From positions 18,770-82,769 of the forward strand of contig RCAB01000281.1 in assembly GCA_003640385.1 (NCBI GenBank): DNA of 64,000 bases. Direction: 5' to 3'. The notes beneath the pieces are model-generated. The model ran no database searches. It was given only the letters and a program-made list of their open reading frames with translations, and had not been told where the DNA came from. The stretch comes from Setaria digitata (Eukaryota; Nematoda; Chromadorea; Rhabditida; Setariidae). The number at the start of each line of letters is the position of its first letter. The first letter of the stretch is position 1. The translations under genes and the position numbers were made by a program. Shown here piece by piece: positions 1-13,200 of this stretch.

Positions 1-2853
1 ACGATAAAAGAGCCTAATATTTTGTTCTTGAATGCCAAATCTCCCATTTATCGAATCATTTAAATGTATTTTGAAAAGTGAAAATTTTGACCTTATATGA
101 CACTGTTTCATCCGCAATAGATTTAACTGGCTTTTTTTTTCAGTGAAATCCTTTTTTTTCTTTCTCATTTTACTAAAAGTGCACTCAAAACTTTCCTCTC
201 CACCCTCCGTTACACATCAGGACGTTAGAAAATTTCAAAAAGTATAAATTCCTACAATAAGAACTTGGAAATTCAAAGGATATAAATTGCCCTTTCCTTT
301 CTTTCCTAATCTAATAAACTCTCCATCCCTAGAGCATTTTGAATTGTAAAAAATATTTTCGAGCCTAATTTTAGGATTATGATATACTAATTTAAATATT
401 CCATATAATTTATCTAGTAATAAATTGATTCCAGCAACTCTCTCTTTAAACTTTTCTTTAAAAAAAGAAAAAAAAATTAATGTAACCAATGGCATGTTGT
501 AGTAGAGACCGAATCGTTGTCGGGCAAGCATTGAAAATATGGTGTTTCGGAAACAAACTGTTTTACCGTCCAAATCAATCAATTCATGAGGTTTGTTCAC
601 TGTGAAAGCATGCCAAGTAATTCCAAATATGGGATCTACGAAACCATCAGACCACTAAATATATCTGATAAGAGAGACTTTAATGATTATTCTGTCCAAT
701 TTTCTCTGCTTCGGCTACCCAAGCTGCGTTTTTAATTCCTTCTTAATCAGTCAGTTTTGCAGCTGTGTCTATTTAAATAAAGTCCAGTAGTATAAGGAAT
801 ACTTCGCAAAGTTTTCCATTTCGGTGGTAGAACTAACCGTATCCCACCATACAATATCGATATCCATATCAATCGAACCATTAACATGTTGGCTTGCATA
901 CAAATTAATAAAATCACAGAAATGATGATACATATTTACTGATGCATCCAATTTGATTAGTACTGTTGGCTTATCGAAAATTACATCACATCTATGTTTC
1001 GATATTCGAAAATCAGGATATGATGCAAAATATTGCAGTTCATGAGCCCTACATATGTTTAGGATTAATTATATGTGTACATAAAATATGATCTATACGC
1101 AAGGAATTATGAGGGATATTCACTGCTCCTAAGGAAAAAAAACAAAACTATATGCTTTCACTTTTAAATAATAAATAAATCGAACTTAAACTAGTGAGAG
1201 TTTAATTCTGTTAGAGCCACATCTTCAGATAAACATCATCCTCAGCTTGCACGAAACGAATTACTCACCAACTTTGCAAATAACTTTTTTCATCTGCTCT
1301 ACTGTATAGCAGTTTTTCGTCAAAAAATGTATTGCAGTTGCCACCAACTTGTCCTTTCTGGATCACATCATTACGGTATCTTAAATTTAAGGATTTTGAT
1401 ATACTATGAGCGAGTCTTAACCCACGGAAAACAGAACATTCCACATAGAAATTATTAATTACACAAAAATTCTAAATTTGTTTGGAATGTTGTACGAGGA
1501 AAAAATGTTCGGCCTAAAATATCATTCACCTTTTCGAAGTTTTCGAATTTAAATTTTTGAAATCGAAGAAAATATTCTTCGCTCGGCAGAATCTTAGATG
1601 ACTGGAACATTCCAGAAAGCTACCTTCCTGAAAATAAATTTGACCAGCTTCAAGAACAGATCCTTCCTAAAATAGGCTACAAATATGATATATGAAAACA
1701 ATGGAGCAAAAGTTCCGTACAGTATGATTTGAAATGCAGATTGGTTCTATTGTGTTCAATACTTCCGCTAATTTCGCAAAATCACTTTGTTTCTGAAAAA
1801 CTTCTAACTGCGATTCTGCCATGTTTCGGCCCCTGAAACAAGCGCATAAATGCTCGATTAAATTTGACTGCCACACTTTTAAATCTTAATGGGTTTGCCT
1901 TGAATTTGCACTAACTTTTTAAATATAATTCTCGTTCTATCCTCACTGTTAAATACAGTCTCGTTGGATACTTATGAAAACAAAAATTTCTATAATGAAA
2001 CATAAACCAAGCTGAAATAAAAGATAACATCTGCTGAAATAATATCCAATTTTATCTAAATAATAAAATATATTTCAAAACAGAAATGAATGAATACACA
2101 TAAACACATACAAAAAGGAAGACATTTAAAATTTTAATGATGGACCATATTTTACTGCTAAAATACGCATATATTAGAAAATAAAAATAATCTATAAATT
2201 TTCATATAAAATGAAAAATTCGATAAGCTAAAACTAACCACGTGGTTGGCCTCGTGCATTTTGCTTTGTGTACCGAATAGCTGCTTTCTGCATCACAATT
2301 TATTTCATAACCCCAACAATGTCTATTGTTTACTGTATACTGAAATTACTAGCTAGTATACAATAAATATTCTAACGATGTGTCATTTTCTCTGAACAGA
2401 TCATAAGTTAAGCGACCAGGCACTACATAATATACCTAATCGAATAGGCCATTCATCAAAGTGTTATATCAAATGACACCATATCTTAAAATTCCCACAA
2501 TTTCAAAATCAAAATTAAAATTTCTTCTCTTTCACAATAATGCAAGACAAAAATGGGATGAACCAGCGGAAGAACATATGTAATTTAGTTTCAGTTTCAA
2601 TAAAACAATCTTTTTAAATCTAATGTTTAAGCTTGCGAAAGTTATTGATTTTATGTGTTCAAATAACAGCGACAACCTTTAAACGGCAAGTTTCATTTTT
2701 GAAGCATAAACTGCGTAGTGTGTTATCTCTGTTCATCCAATATAGGATATGATCTTTTGGTAAATGTAAGCCATCGATCAGATCAGATCCTTCTGATGCT
2801 ACCGCAGCTGACGAAATAAGTATTATCAGTGCCAAAAGCATAATATTACCCAT
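1..2853 (-). CDS. eogt: EGF-domain O-GlcNAc transferase (EOGT-like), 3' end off the window
   Basis: Predicted ER-lumenal glycosyltransferase that adds GlcNAc to Ser/Thr of EGF repeats on secreted and membrane proteins. Exons read on the minus strand: 2853-2677, 2339-2239, 1832-1721, 1627-1530, 1379-1269, 1048-838, 654-487 and 102-<1. They join in phase to exactly 360 codons. The ATG at 2853 starts a signal peptide ([20 protein letters not shown]). Family landmarks follow in order: [70 protein letters not shown] and GLYYNMPL. These match the order in vertebrate EOGT (family knowledge). The C-terminal third of the family, with its GMHGAGLTH motif, would lie beyond the left edge. The exon ending at the edge (near [12 protein letters not shown]) is less certain than the others. 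Divergent from mtm-5, about 1.4 kb away. Confidence 0.88.
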
Positions 2854-4263
2854 TGCATCTCATTATCCTACAAACGAGTAATTCACATAGTTTGGCCATT
2901 ACAAATGTTTTATTTGCTGAATAATTTTTTAGAAAGCAGCTGTTTAAGTGGAAATCTGAAATTTTCTTTCAAGTTTGCATATCAGATCATAGGCCAACAT
3001 TAAACATATTAAATTTTGCAAAATTATTCTAAACAACTGTAAAGCTATCAAATACTCCAAAAACTGTTAAAAATTAAATTTTAAATCAATAGTTATTACA
3101 TTTTCCATTCATCGTCTATAAACAGTAAGCAAAACTTACAACTTGACAACTTGATAATCTTAACAGTTTATTTTCCCAACTTCTATTCCTTTTATCAATT
3201 TGTCAAATATTTTTTGAAATTTTTCCAAATTCTTTGTTGCATACTTCATCAAAATTTTCAAAAATCTTTTCTTCCAAATTACAACACTATATGATAATCT
3301 TCATCATCCTAATACGTAATATATCTTTATTTTTATCTCCCTCAATCCCACAGTGCTTCGCCTTACTTTAACCAGTAATCCGGAAAAGGAAAGAATATCA
3401 GCCACACTTAAAGGTTACAACGAAATTTGCTTATAATGCCCGCACCGTATTTCACCACTGATGCGGGATTTCGATATTTCCGGTTTCCGGTGTCTTTCAC
3501 CTCTTTTTTCTATTATTGTTTTTCTTAATTTTACCAAATCGATTTCCATGCTGTCTGGCTTAGAATTTAATAATGGAACGAAGGAAACTTTTGAATGAAG
3601 TGAACTAAATTCGGAAAAACAGAGAAAGAGTAACGTCAAACAATAAATAAGCTAAAAATGCTTAATTTTTTTTAGTACTTTTTAGCTTGAAATAATAATA
3701 ATAGTAATTAAAAAGTGAAGAAATTGGCTTTAAAAATTACGGCCGATAAATGATAGATATTGTTACTTATCGTGTAATCACTGTTTTCGGTTTCCGTTTG
3801 TTCACTCACATAGAAATGATTTGCAAAACTGAATTGCAAACTTGACTATTCTTTGACATGTAAAATTTGAATTTAATGACTTCATTTACTCAATTATTGA
3901 ATCTCACTTGATATATTGGAAAGCTTAATTTAAGTAGTGTTTCTGTAATTTATTGCTGTGATTCTTCGATAATTTGACTTCAGCTAAATTTCGTAAACTT
4001 CAGTCTCCTAAAAAAAGAAAAGGAAAAAGAAATTTCACCACTCTCAAATTTTGATTTCAGCTCCCATTTCTTTGGCCTTCTTCCATTTTTTTTTTCTTTT
4101 CTGTCACCATAGAAATCTGCAACTGGTAATTTCCCGATTTTGTGAGTTTGGGACTTTCATATGTTTCAACTGAAATATGAAATTTGGAAAAAAAATCCAT
4201 TGATGTTTCCTGTAAATAATGGGGAATCATTTTAGGACCAATGTGCTTCTTGGATCCACGGTA
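2854..4263. promoter_or_regulatory. Shared divergent upstream region of EOGT and mtm-5
   Basis: The two genes face away from each other across 1.4 kb, so both 5' regions and promoters should lie here. I see no clear TATA box, no spliced-leader acceptor that I can assign with confidence, and no further supported exon. A 74-codon minus frame at 3415-3639 is open but has no recognisable content. The assignment rests on geometry alone. Confidence 0.45.
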
Positions 4264-7200
4264 ATGTCGGGATGTGAAGGAACTAGTACCCGTCTTGTAG
4301 ATTACGTCGTCGTCATCGAATTCGACGAAACACAAATTCGTAAGTTCTGCTATTAAATACAATATGTCACGTGATTTTTTAAAATCATTCGTGATTATTT
4401 TAAAAACTAAATTTATTCTCAACATGGTCTTAAGATTTCTAGTTTTTTAGTTTTATATAGCTGTTGTGCAGTTTTTGTTCCCGATTGTTTATTCGAAATG
4501 TTATTTGGGGAGACTTTATTATGGCTTTTTTCTTCCCTTAAAATTCTAAAAGAGATGAAGTTCCTTGTTGTCAGAAATTATTTTTAGGACATGGAAGCAG
4601 TGTAGGGAATATTGTACAACGCTTTCCAAAATATGATTGGTCAGATATATCACTATCACCAAGTCTTGAAGTGGTCTGTTGTAAATTTCTGTCTGAAAAT
4701 TGAACTTCCGAAAATTTCCTTCTTGCTGTGGCATCTTAAAGTCATGATAACGGGCCATCCTATTAGGCACCATGAAAATAAATTGTTGCTAGCTTTATTT
4801 AAGACTCAATATACTTGATGCGAAATCTCTGTATGACTCGAGTTATAATCATTTAGGAAATAAAAATAAACAACAGTTCTGGATCTTTAATTCTTTTCTC
4901 CTTAATTTGCCATTCTTTCGACATTTTCTCTGTAACAGAGCGTAAACTAATACTTTGGGTTTGTATAATTTGATTTAATCAGAAATTGGAACTCAAAGCA
5001 GTGATCGATTTCAGTTTTCCCAACCACAAGGTTGGGCGCTTTCGGCGGAAATGCGTCCTGTTTGCTTCTTCGCGAATACATTGACGGACATCATGGGTGC
5101 TAGACAATATGCTTGTTGTTTACAGGTTATTTTCAGTATCTTTTTATTTCCTATGGACAATTATCCACTTATTCAAAATAGGGAAAAAGATGCTGAGAAG
5201 CATTAATATATTATTGGGAAGCACTGTTATGCCCTCACTGTTTTACTCAACTATTAGGTTAATGGTTATTTGCTCGGTATTTTTATTTCTGCTAACTAAA
5301 AAAAGAAAAAGCTTGATATTTTGTTTAGAATTTCAGCAGCGCTTCTCACAGTATATTTTCAGTGCTTGAAATAGCATGTTAATTTGAGTGTGGGAAAAAA
5401 ATTTCAGATTTATGAACCTTGCGGAGATGGTATGGAAGAGGTAGACGACACAAGATCTGATGAAGGACCAAATCTATTCAAACCGAAAGTTATAGTGATA
5501 CTATCACGATTTCCTTTTTTCGATTTATTCAGGGTTCTTTTTTTTTTTTCATTTTTCTTGTAGGGAAAGTTAGATTCAGACATTTTCTGTCATTTTCTGT
5601 TTTTGATGTTCACTTCGATAAAAAAAAAGCATGAACAACTGCCAAGTTTTCTCGGTTATTTAGTAATGGGTTTTAGAATTGCTTAAATCGAATACTTTTG
5701 GCTTTATTGGAAGTGGAAGATAAAGCTGAATCGATGATTTCAACGCTCTTATCTCAGGTTTATCTCACACCAGGTATGCCTGCGGTATCATTCTGCTTAG
5801 GAAGTGATCGGCTTTCTGTGCGGGCACCTAAATCACCAACAATACCTGTCACATCTGATAAAGTTGCGCTGTTTTTGCAGCAGTTAGGTTTGTTTATTTC
5901 AATTTTAACAAATTAATGTTAATTCAGTATGAATTTTTGATCTAGTCATATTTGAAACAATTCTTGAGAAAAAAGTATATTCGTTCTCTGATTTACACTC
6001 AATGTTTTACGATTTTGGACACGAATAGCAATTTCCAGTTTAGGAACGATCCATAATATTCTAACATTGCTTTGTGCTGTTATGACTGATTATAAGATAT
6101 TATTTCGATCCAGTTCACTTTCTCTGCTTGCTGATAGTTGCTATGCACTACGTTCCCTTCTATATCCTTTTGATTATCCGTGAGTTAACCTTATATACCT
6201 ATAAATAAAACTAATTTCTTTTTTTTCCGATTCATTTGACTTCTATTATAGTTTAAATTAATGCAGGCGTGATTCATCTGTCAGTCTGCGTATTTACTAA
6301 TTACTTAATAGAAATTCTCCAATAATTCTGTATTTTTTTTACTATTCCAGGCATACTTATGTCCCCGTACTGCCTGAATTACTAATCGAATATCTGGAAA
6401 GCCCAACTCCATATATCATGGGCGTACTAAACACCGTCCGTGTACGCTATACTGATTTGGACGCAGTGGTAGTGGATTTAGATGTTGGAGCTGTTTATGT
6501 GCCACCTTCGATTACAATACCTGCTATTCCTCAACCATTTCATCAACAGCTTACTTCTTCACTGCAAATGGTTCATATTTTCCAAAACTGACGTGAAATA
6601 TGAAAACAAATCATGACTGATAATGATTCATTGTTATTGTAGGTGCTGTTTCCTGGTTTGGCCACTGCGGATTATGCGTGGAAAGTTGGACAGCCACCAT
6701 TTCCTGCTTATGAAGTTCAAGTAAGCTAATCTTTTCCATGTATTTCTCCAATATATACGATGGTTACTTGCATCCTTTATATAATCGGAAATTCTAGTGT
6801 TTACAACATTTTAGGATAAGAGAATTCGAGCTTGTTTTCTTCGTTTCTTTGCGGATTTACTGGTGGGATACCGATGCTGCTTGGAAGTTATTCGTGTTTA
6901 TACACCACCATTAATTGTCTTTCATAAATCTGCATTTCTGGGTTTGCGGCAATTTTCTTCATGTCCACTTATTCGTGCTTTTCTTGATAGCTTGCTTTTC
7001 CAGTCTTTCATATCCGAACGCGGGTTACCTTTCCGAATTTGCGACTTATTTGACGAAGTAAGTGATTTATAGCATTTCAAAAAAGCAAAAAGAAAAGAAG
7101 GATGAGATTTAGATCGTCTAAAATATTTTTGTTTTTTGAACTTGGGCAGATCCTTTTTTAGATAGGGAAATCAAAACCTATTCTGGACTATTCTAAAGAA

Positions 7201-10200
7201 ATGATTATTTTTAATTGGAAATGTAGATAAATTCATATAAAATATATGAATCATTGATTAGTGCTGATTTTGCAGCTTGTTGCTCAAATGAGCGAGCAGT
7301 CAAATGGCCAGTTGACTTCACGAACAACCAGTATAGAAAACATTATTGATATTGCTGAAAAATTACTTGAGAATGTATAATTTTGATCTTTTTATGTTTA
7401 TCCCTGGTTTCTACTTCTTTGCTTTCCCACTATTCACTTCACATAAAAATGCTGGTGCAATTTCTTGCTCAAACATTAATATTGTTTGTATTTTAGGAAA
7501 GGCAAGAAATTCCGTTTTCAGTTACTCCATTCGTAACTCAGCAGCGATTTACAGTTTCATTTTCATCCTCAAAATTACGTCCGTTTAACAATGATTTAGT
7601 TAGTCTTATTACCTTATTCTTTTTCTGGGATAATTGTGGTAAATCTCAAAATTTTATCCTGGAATGAATTCCCTACTATTTGAACCCATAGTTATTTGAT
7701 TTTATCAAATTTTGGCGCTGTTGGAAACTTCGTATAGTAAATTATATAATTCAAGGTGTCACAGTCAATCAGTCGGAAGCTAAAAATAACCTCAAGTAAA
7801 GTTGCACCTGTGTTATGTCCACGTCGTGTCCAAGCTACACCTTGGATTATTGCTAAGGAGGAACATATGGGAGCAGTTTCTAGACGTTTGCAAGTTCTCA
7901 GTAGCTGTTTGCATCATATATTTGATTTCAAATTATCTGATGCCCGAAAGGTAACAGTTGCTTTATTTTCTGGATTTCATAGTATTTCTAAATATTTTTT
8001 CGGAGAGTATTTTGTTCAAAAAAAAAGGTGGAAAATTATTTCCTTTTTTTTTTTCTTTTTCGTTAATGTTCATTTCAAAAATCTTAGATAATGTGTGCAG
8101 TGGAGCTGTCGATGCGAAGCGTCAATGCTCGTGTGGCATTTTGTCAGTTGCTGTGGAAAAATCTTGTTCCAGTCAACCGTGCAACGCTATTTCCACAGCA
8201 ATTTGAATTAATTGTGCGATTAATGAACTGCGCTCTTAATGTATATTCTTTGTTCAAAGGAAATTTTTCACATTAAATCATATTTTTTCACATAGTTCAG
8301 GCTACAGGTTTAGTTTAATTATATATGTGCCAAGGAACTATAAACTTTGTTCTTAAAATGAGAAATAGCTTGAACTATGTGAAAAATGGATTAATTCAGT
8401 TGGGTAAACTTTGCTCGTCAGCTGCACAGTAAATCAAAATTTTCAGCAAGAATCCAGAGAAGACGAACACGGAATTGCCTATGCTATGTTATATCTTTCC
8501 AACATTTATTGCAGGGTAAATGTTTTTTATTCTTCCCTTTTTCTGGGTTAAAATCTGAATCTTTGATTTTTCTCATTCTTTTTTTTGATAGGAATTTTCC
8601 TAATTCTTATTTTTTGATGATGTGTTCTTGTAGCGTTTGACAGCTGGTGTGCATCAATTTGCATATACTTGTATTCAAGAGCATGCAGTATGGGATAATC
8701 AACAGTTCTGGGAAGCAGCATTCTTTCATGATGTTCATCGTCAAATCAGACGGCTTTATTTGCCAGCAAAAGAAGAATCCGATTGTCCATTTCCACTGAA
8801 AGAAGTACGTACTCTGACGAACCATTTTCCACCCTTGTTATATATTTCGTATTCAGAAATTAGCATGAAAATATTCGTTCTTTCAGAACGAATTATTGAC
8901 TGGATATTTTTAGCAAACGAAGCAAATTAAAAAAAAAAAAAAACATGAATTACAGAACGTAACGGATACGTGGAATTTGATGGAAAAACCTTCCGGAATG
9001 GACTTAGTTAGTGATCAATTGGCAATTATGTCAAATGTTAAGGATGATGAAATTGAAAAACGCTCAACGGAGGAAAATTCAATTGTTTATGGACAGGTAT
9101 ATTGATTTACTTGCTGAAATTTGATGAGCTGTATAGTTATTCTACCTTTCTTTTTATGAACATTCTACTTTTTTTTTTTTTTACTGAATAACAGTTACGT
9201 CGAAATATGACTAAGAAATTGATATTTTCTACAGTGTTGTGTTTATTACCAATTATTATTTCTCTCTAGTGATGCATTTATGATTTTGACTTCCGGTTTT
9301 CTACTTGACTCATCGAAATTACTTGTTTAAATGCCTGGGGGTTCTCGCACCTTTGTTGTGAAACCTTTTCTACTTTTGGTACTATGAAACTCAAACCGTG
9401 AGTTTCATTGTGCATTTATTACTTTGTAAATAATTCAAAATATTCAGTGATTAAATTACCTTTCACTTTAATTATTTGATACAAAATAAAAAAAATTTAC
9501 ACATTCCATTAACTTGATGCATTTTTTAGGCGAAGCATTACATCAATTTGATGGTGTATATGCGAATACCTCTAGATGTTTCAAAGCTACGTCGTGTTAA
9601 TGTACGTGAGTTAGAAAGACGAAGTGATCGAAATGGCAGGAAGCGTGATTTTGATGAAGAAACCGAACTGTCAATGAGTGAGAGTGAAGTGGAAAGTGGT
9701 TTTGTTGAACCGGATTCAACAGATTTAGGAAATTCCACTGTTCGATGGATTAGCAGGTTACTTTCGCTTTGTATGTTTAATACCACTTTTTTTTGTAAAA
9801 ATTTTCAGCTGGATTTAAGAATCAAACAGATACTAAGTCTTTACTTACTTTTATTATCTTGAACGAGATTTTTACAGGCTCATCGATCGTATCTGTTCAT
9901 CAGCTGGTTTAGAGCAACCTCAGATTGAAAGCCTCTGTGGAGAAATACCAGGTTTTGTTGCGCTGCATATCGATAATTTGGAGCAAGTGTATACTGAAAG
10001 CAAGCGGCTTTCACCACTGCATAAGGTTGGAGTTTTAGTGTAAGAAATTAAATTTGTTCTTTGATTACTACAAAGGATCCGGCTAGAACCAGCTCGATTA
10101 AACGGTGTGGTCTTTGTCCGGCATACTGTCACTTCGTTGAGAAAGCGATGCACCAAGGAGCAGTCAGTATATTAATGCTATAATAATATTAGTGCTATTA

Positions 10201-13200
10201 ATGGTTTTCATTTAATTTTATTTATTAAAATCATTTGTAGCCGAAATTGTTACAACCAGCACTTTTACTACCATCTGAACGTATTGTTGCTGGAGGGCTG
10301 CGTGTATTTTTGCTAGCTGATGGGCGTGTAACGAATACATTGTGTGGTGAGACACCACAAAGCCTTCTTCCGGCAGAAGGAGCTATCTTCCTAACCAATT
10401 ATCGTGTTGTATTCAAAGGACAGCCGTGTGATTTATTTTGTAAGTTTGTAAATTGCCTCATTTTTTTTTCATTACGTGAATTAAGTTCATCGAATTTTTA
10501 CATAGGAATTAGTTTTGACATTTTTTTTTTCTCGTGAATAAGATTTAAAGATTAAAATATTACAGTATGTGAACAGGTAGTTGTACGTTCAATGACAGTC
10601 ATGTCAATAACAAAGGAGAAACCAATTGGTGACGCTTCAGCCCAAAGTTCTCAGCTGGAAGGTATTCCCGTACGTGTGGCACATCAGTTGCATGATGCTT
10701 TCCAGATACGAAGTTCGGGTTTTCAAGTAAATTATTAATTATTGTGACTCTTTCTTGTTATTTTTAACTTGTTTTTGGCGTTTTATTCCTTACTCTCAAA
10801 TATTACATCCTTTTATATTTATAGCTCATGAAGTTCGCATTTGACGAAGAAGTGCCGAGTGAGAAGGCGGAAGAATTTATGGAAGCTTTGAGCAGCTTGC
10901 GATGGGCATCTGTCTTACCACATACACTGTTTGCCTATTCAACTGCTTCATCCGTGCTTTCATCGACTTTAGGTGGTATCACATCGAAACACAAGTATGG
11001 CACTATGAAGTAAGAGCGTGCTGTATTACTTTGTCACGAAATTTAGTAGGCTGGGGATTGATACTGGATTAGCTGTATGAATGATAACAACTGTATATTT
11101 TTGTTATGTCATTTAACGTTTAATCACCTGCAGCCTATTTCTTTCCTTTTCTCTCAACACCGTTACAGAGAATTAAGAAAAGCATTAATGCGAAATCCAC
11201 TGAAGGAAAGAAAACGATTCCGGGCACCACCTAAGGCGTTACCACCAATTCCAAAAAACGCTGATACAGGCACAGTTAATATCTTATCACCTGGTGCGTC
11301 ACCACGCTCCTCAAAAAATGATTATTTGGATCTATCTGGTATGTTTGATCTTCCGGAAGTTTTGTTTTCAACAATGAAACGTTGCTTCATTGTTGAAATT
11401 TTTTTCAATTTTTCATTAATTATTCTGAAAAATAATTAGGGGAGGTAATCGATCCAACAACAAGTGGATTGCATCGCCATTATTTGGTTGATTATGATCG
11501 ATTAGGCTTGAATCATGGTGCTTTCCGACTAACAAATGTAAATCGACGTTATGAACTAACTAAGAGGTTTCTTTTACTTTACAAATTTTTCTGTAGTGAA
11601 GTGTGGGCCTCGACCACATATTAAAGTATTCATGGATGAGCTTTCGAAAGCAAGTTCATAATGCCGGTTTAAGAATTTTGTTTGATGTTTGCTTTTTGAA
11701 TTGTCAGATAATGAAGCTGCTGAAACTCGTATCTTAAAGTCTATTAAAACTTAAATTTTAGAAGAATTGAGGATCATTTCAAAAAATTTTGTCGGCAAGT
11801 AGTGTTTTTTAATGTCCCTTTATAACGGATAATAGTGGATTTGTGACTAGCACGGTCTTCAGTTGTTAATATTAGATTTATTAATTAAAATTATTTTCAA
11901 AATCTGAAATTAAATTTCCTCGCCTTTTATTTCAGTTACCCGAACATTGTGGTAATACCTGCAAATACACCTGATGATAATTTTCCAAAAATTAGCAAAG
12001 GATTCAGACATGGCCGTTTCCCAGTGATTACATGGAAGAGTGATAATGGCGCATTACTTGTACGTGGTGCTGGCTTCACTGCACAAACAGTGGTGAGTCG
12101 ATTAAGGAAACAAGCAAATTTCCTCGGTAGTAGTGAAAATCAAAATATCGGTTATGCTGGCTCCTACATGTCTTTAAATTCGCGTGACATGGTTCTTCCA
12201 AACAGCATTGAGTTACAGGTATATTTGTGGTTTACTTTTTATTAGTCAGCTTTTAATTCCTGAAAAATTTATTATTTTTTTTAATTACTCAAAATTTAAT
12301 AGTGTTGAGTCACTACTACCTTAAAAGATGCTGCATAAGTCATCGGACTGCATTTCATTTTGTTGTGTTAATCTGTTAGGAAAGGTACGTTTCTATGTTT
12401 GCTGCGCTCTCTCCAAGGATGACAACTACGGATGGTCATTCGCTGATGTCAGAATCAGTGGAGTCATTATTATCACTGTACTCAATGATCACGGCTGACG
12501 GTTTATCACTAAATTCTGGCACGCCTGATTTATATCGTAAATCACAAACAGACATTGCCAGACATGCGGCAAATTTTGTCCGAAACAGTGGAGGAAGATC
12601 TGGAATGAAACGTAAGACTTATTTTTATCTTTCCTTCTCCATTAATTTTTTTTTTCTTTTTTGTATTTTTTGACGTACTTTTAAGCCCCAAATGGTGACC
12701 GATTCATTGGTTATGTGGATCTTGGTAGTAGTATTCAACCTCGACATGCAAACTTGGGACGAGGACAAACAGTGAAACCGTTAATCAGTCTCACAAGAAA
12801 GGCATTATATATTCTTGGAGATAGAAGCCAAGCTAAGGTTTGCTGTTAGCACACTTTGCGTTTGTTGGGATGAAATTTTTCTTACCTCGAATATGAATAG
12901 TGTGATGTCTATTTATGCGACTTTTAGATGCTGAAATTGGACAAGAGATGTGAATTCATTCCTGTTAATTATCCATCTGCGCATAATGTGAAGATAGCCT
13001 TTAAAAAATTCTTGCGTGCAGCGTGTCCAAGCTGGCCGTTAGATGACGATCCATCTCTTACTTTTTTGAAGCAAGTCGACGAATCTTTGTGGCTACATAT
13101 GGTAGGCAGAGTACTTTGGTATATAAAATATTGTTATTATAAATTCAAAAAATTCAAAACACCTAAACATTTCACAACAGTTTCAGGTATCTTCGTTGCT

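Noticed and set aside
235..480. Continuation of the minus frame beyond the EOGT YNMPL block
   Set aside because: Family sequence stops matching at 487, where a donor (TTG/GTTACA) occurs. The match resumes in the next exon at 102, so this stretch is intron.
3415..3639. 74-codon minus-strand frame upstream of EOGT
   Set aside because: No similarity recognised, no clear splice partners, and it lies in the divergent promoter region.
4057..4425. 122-codon minus-strand open frame
   Set aside because: It is antisense to mtm-5 exon 1 ([11 protein letters not shown] on plus), which fits the family and the splice phase. The minus frame has no recognisable domain.
4546..4773. 75-codon minus-strand frame starting [12 protein letters not shown]
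   Set aside because: Antisense to mtm-5 exon 2 ([12 protein letters not shown] on plus). It looked like a first exon of a divergent gene until the plus strand was read.
10247..10537. Plus frame running past the GRAM exon to 10537
   Set aside because: The coding part ends at the donor T/GTAAGT at 10439; the rest is intron read-through.
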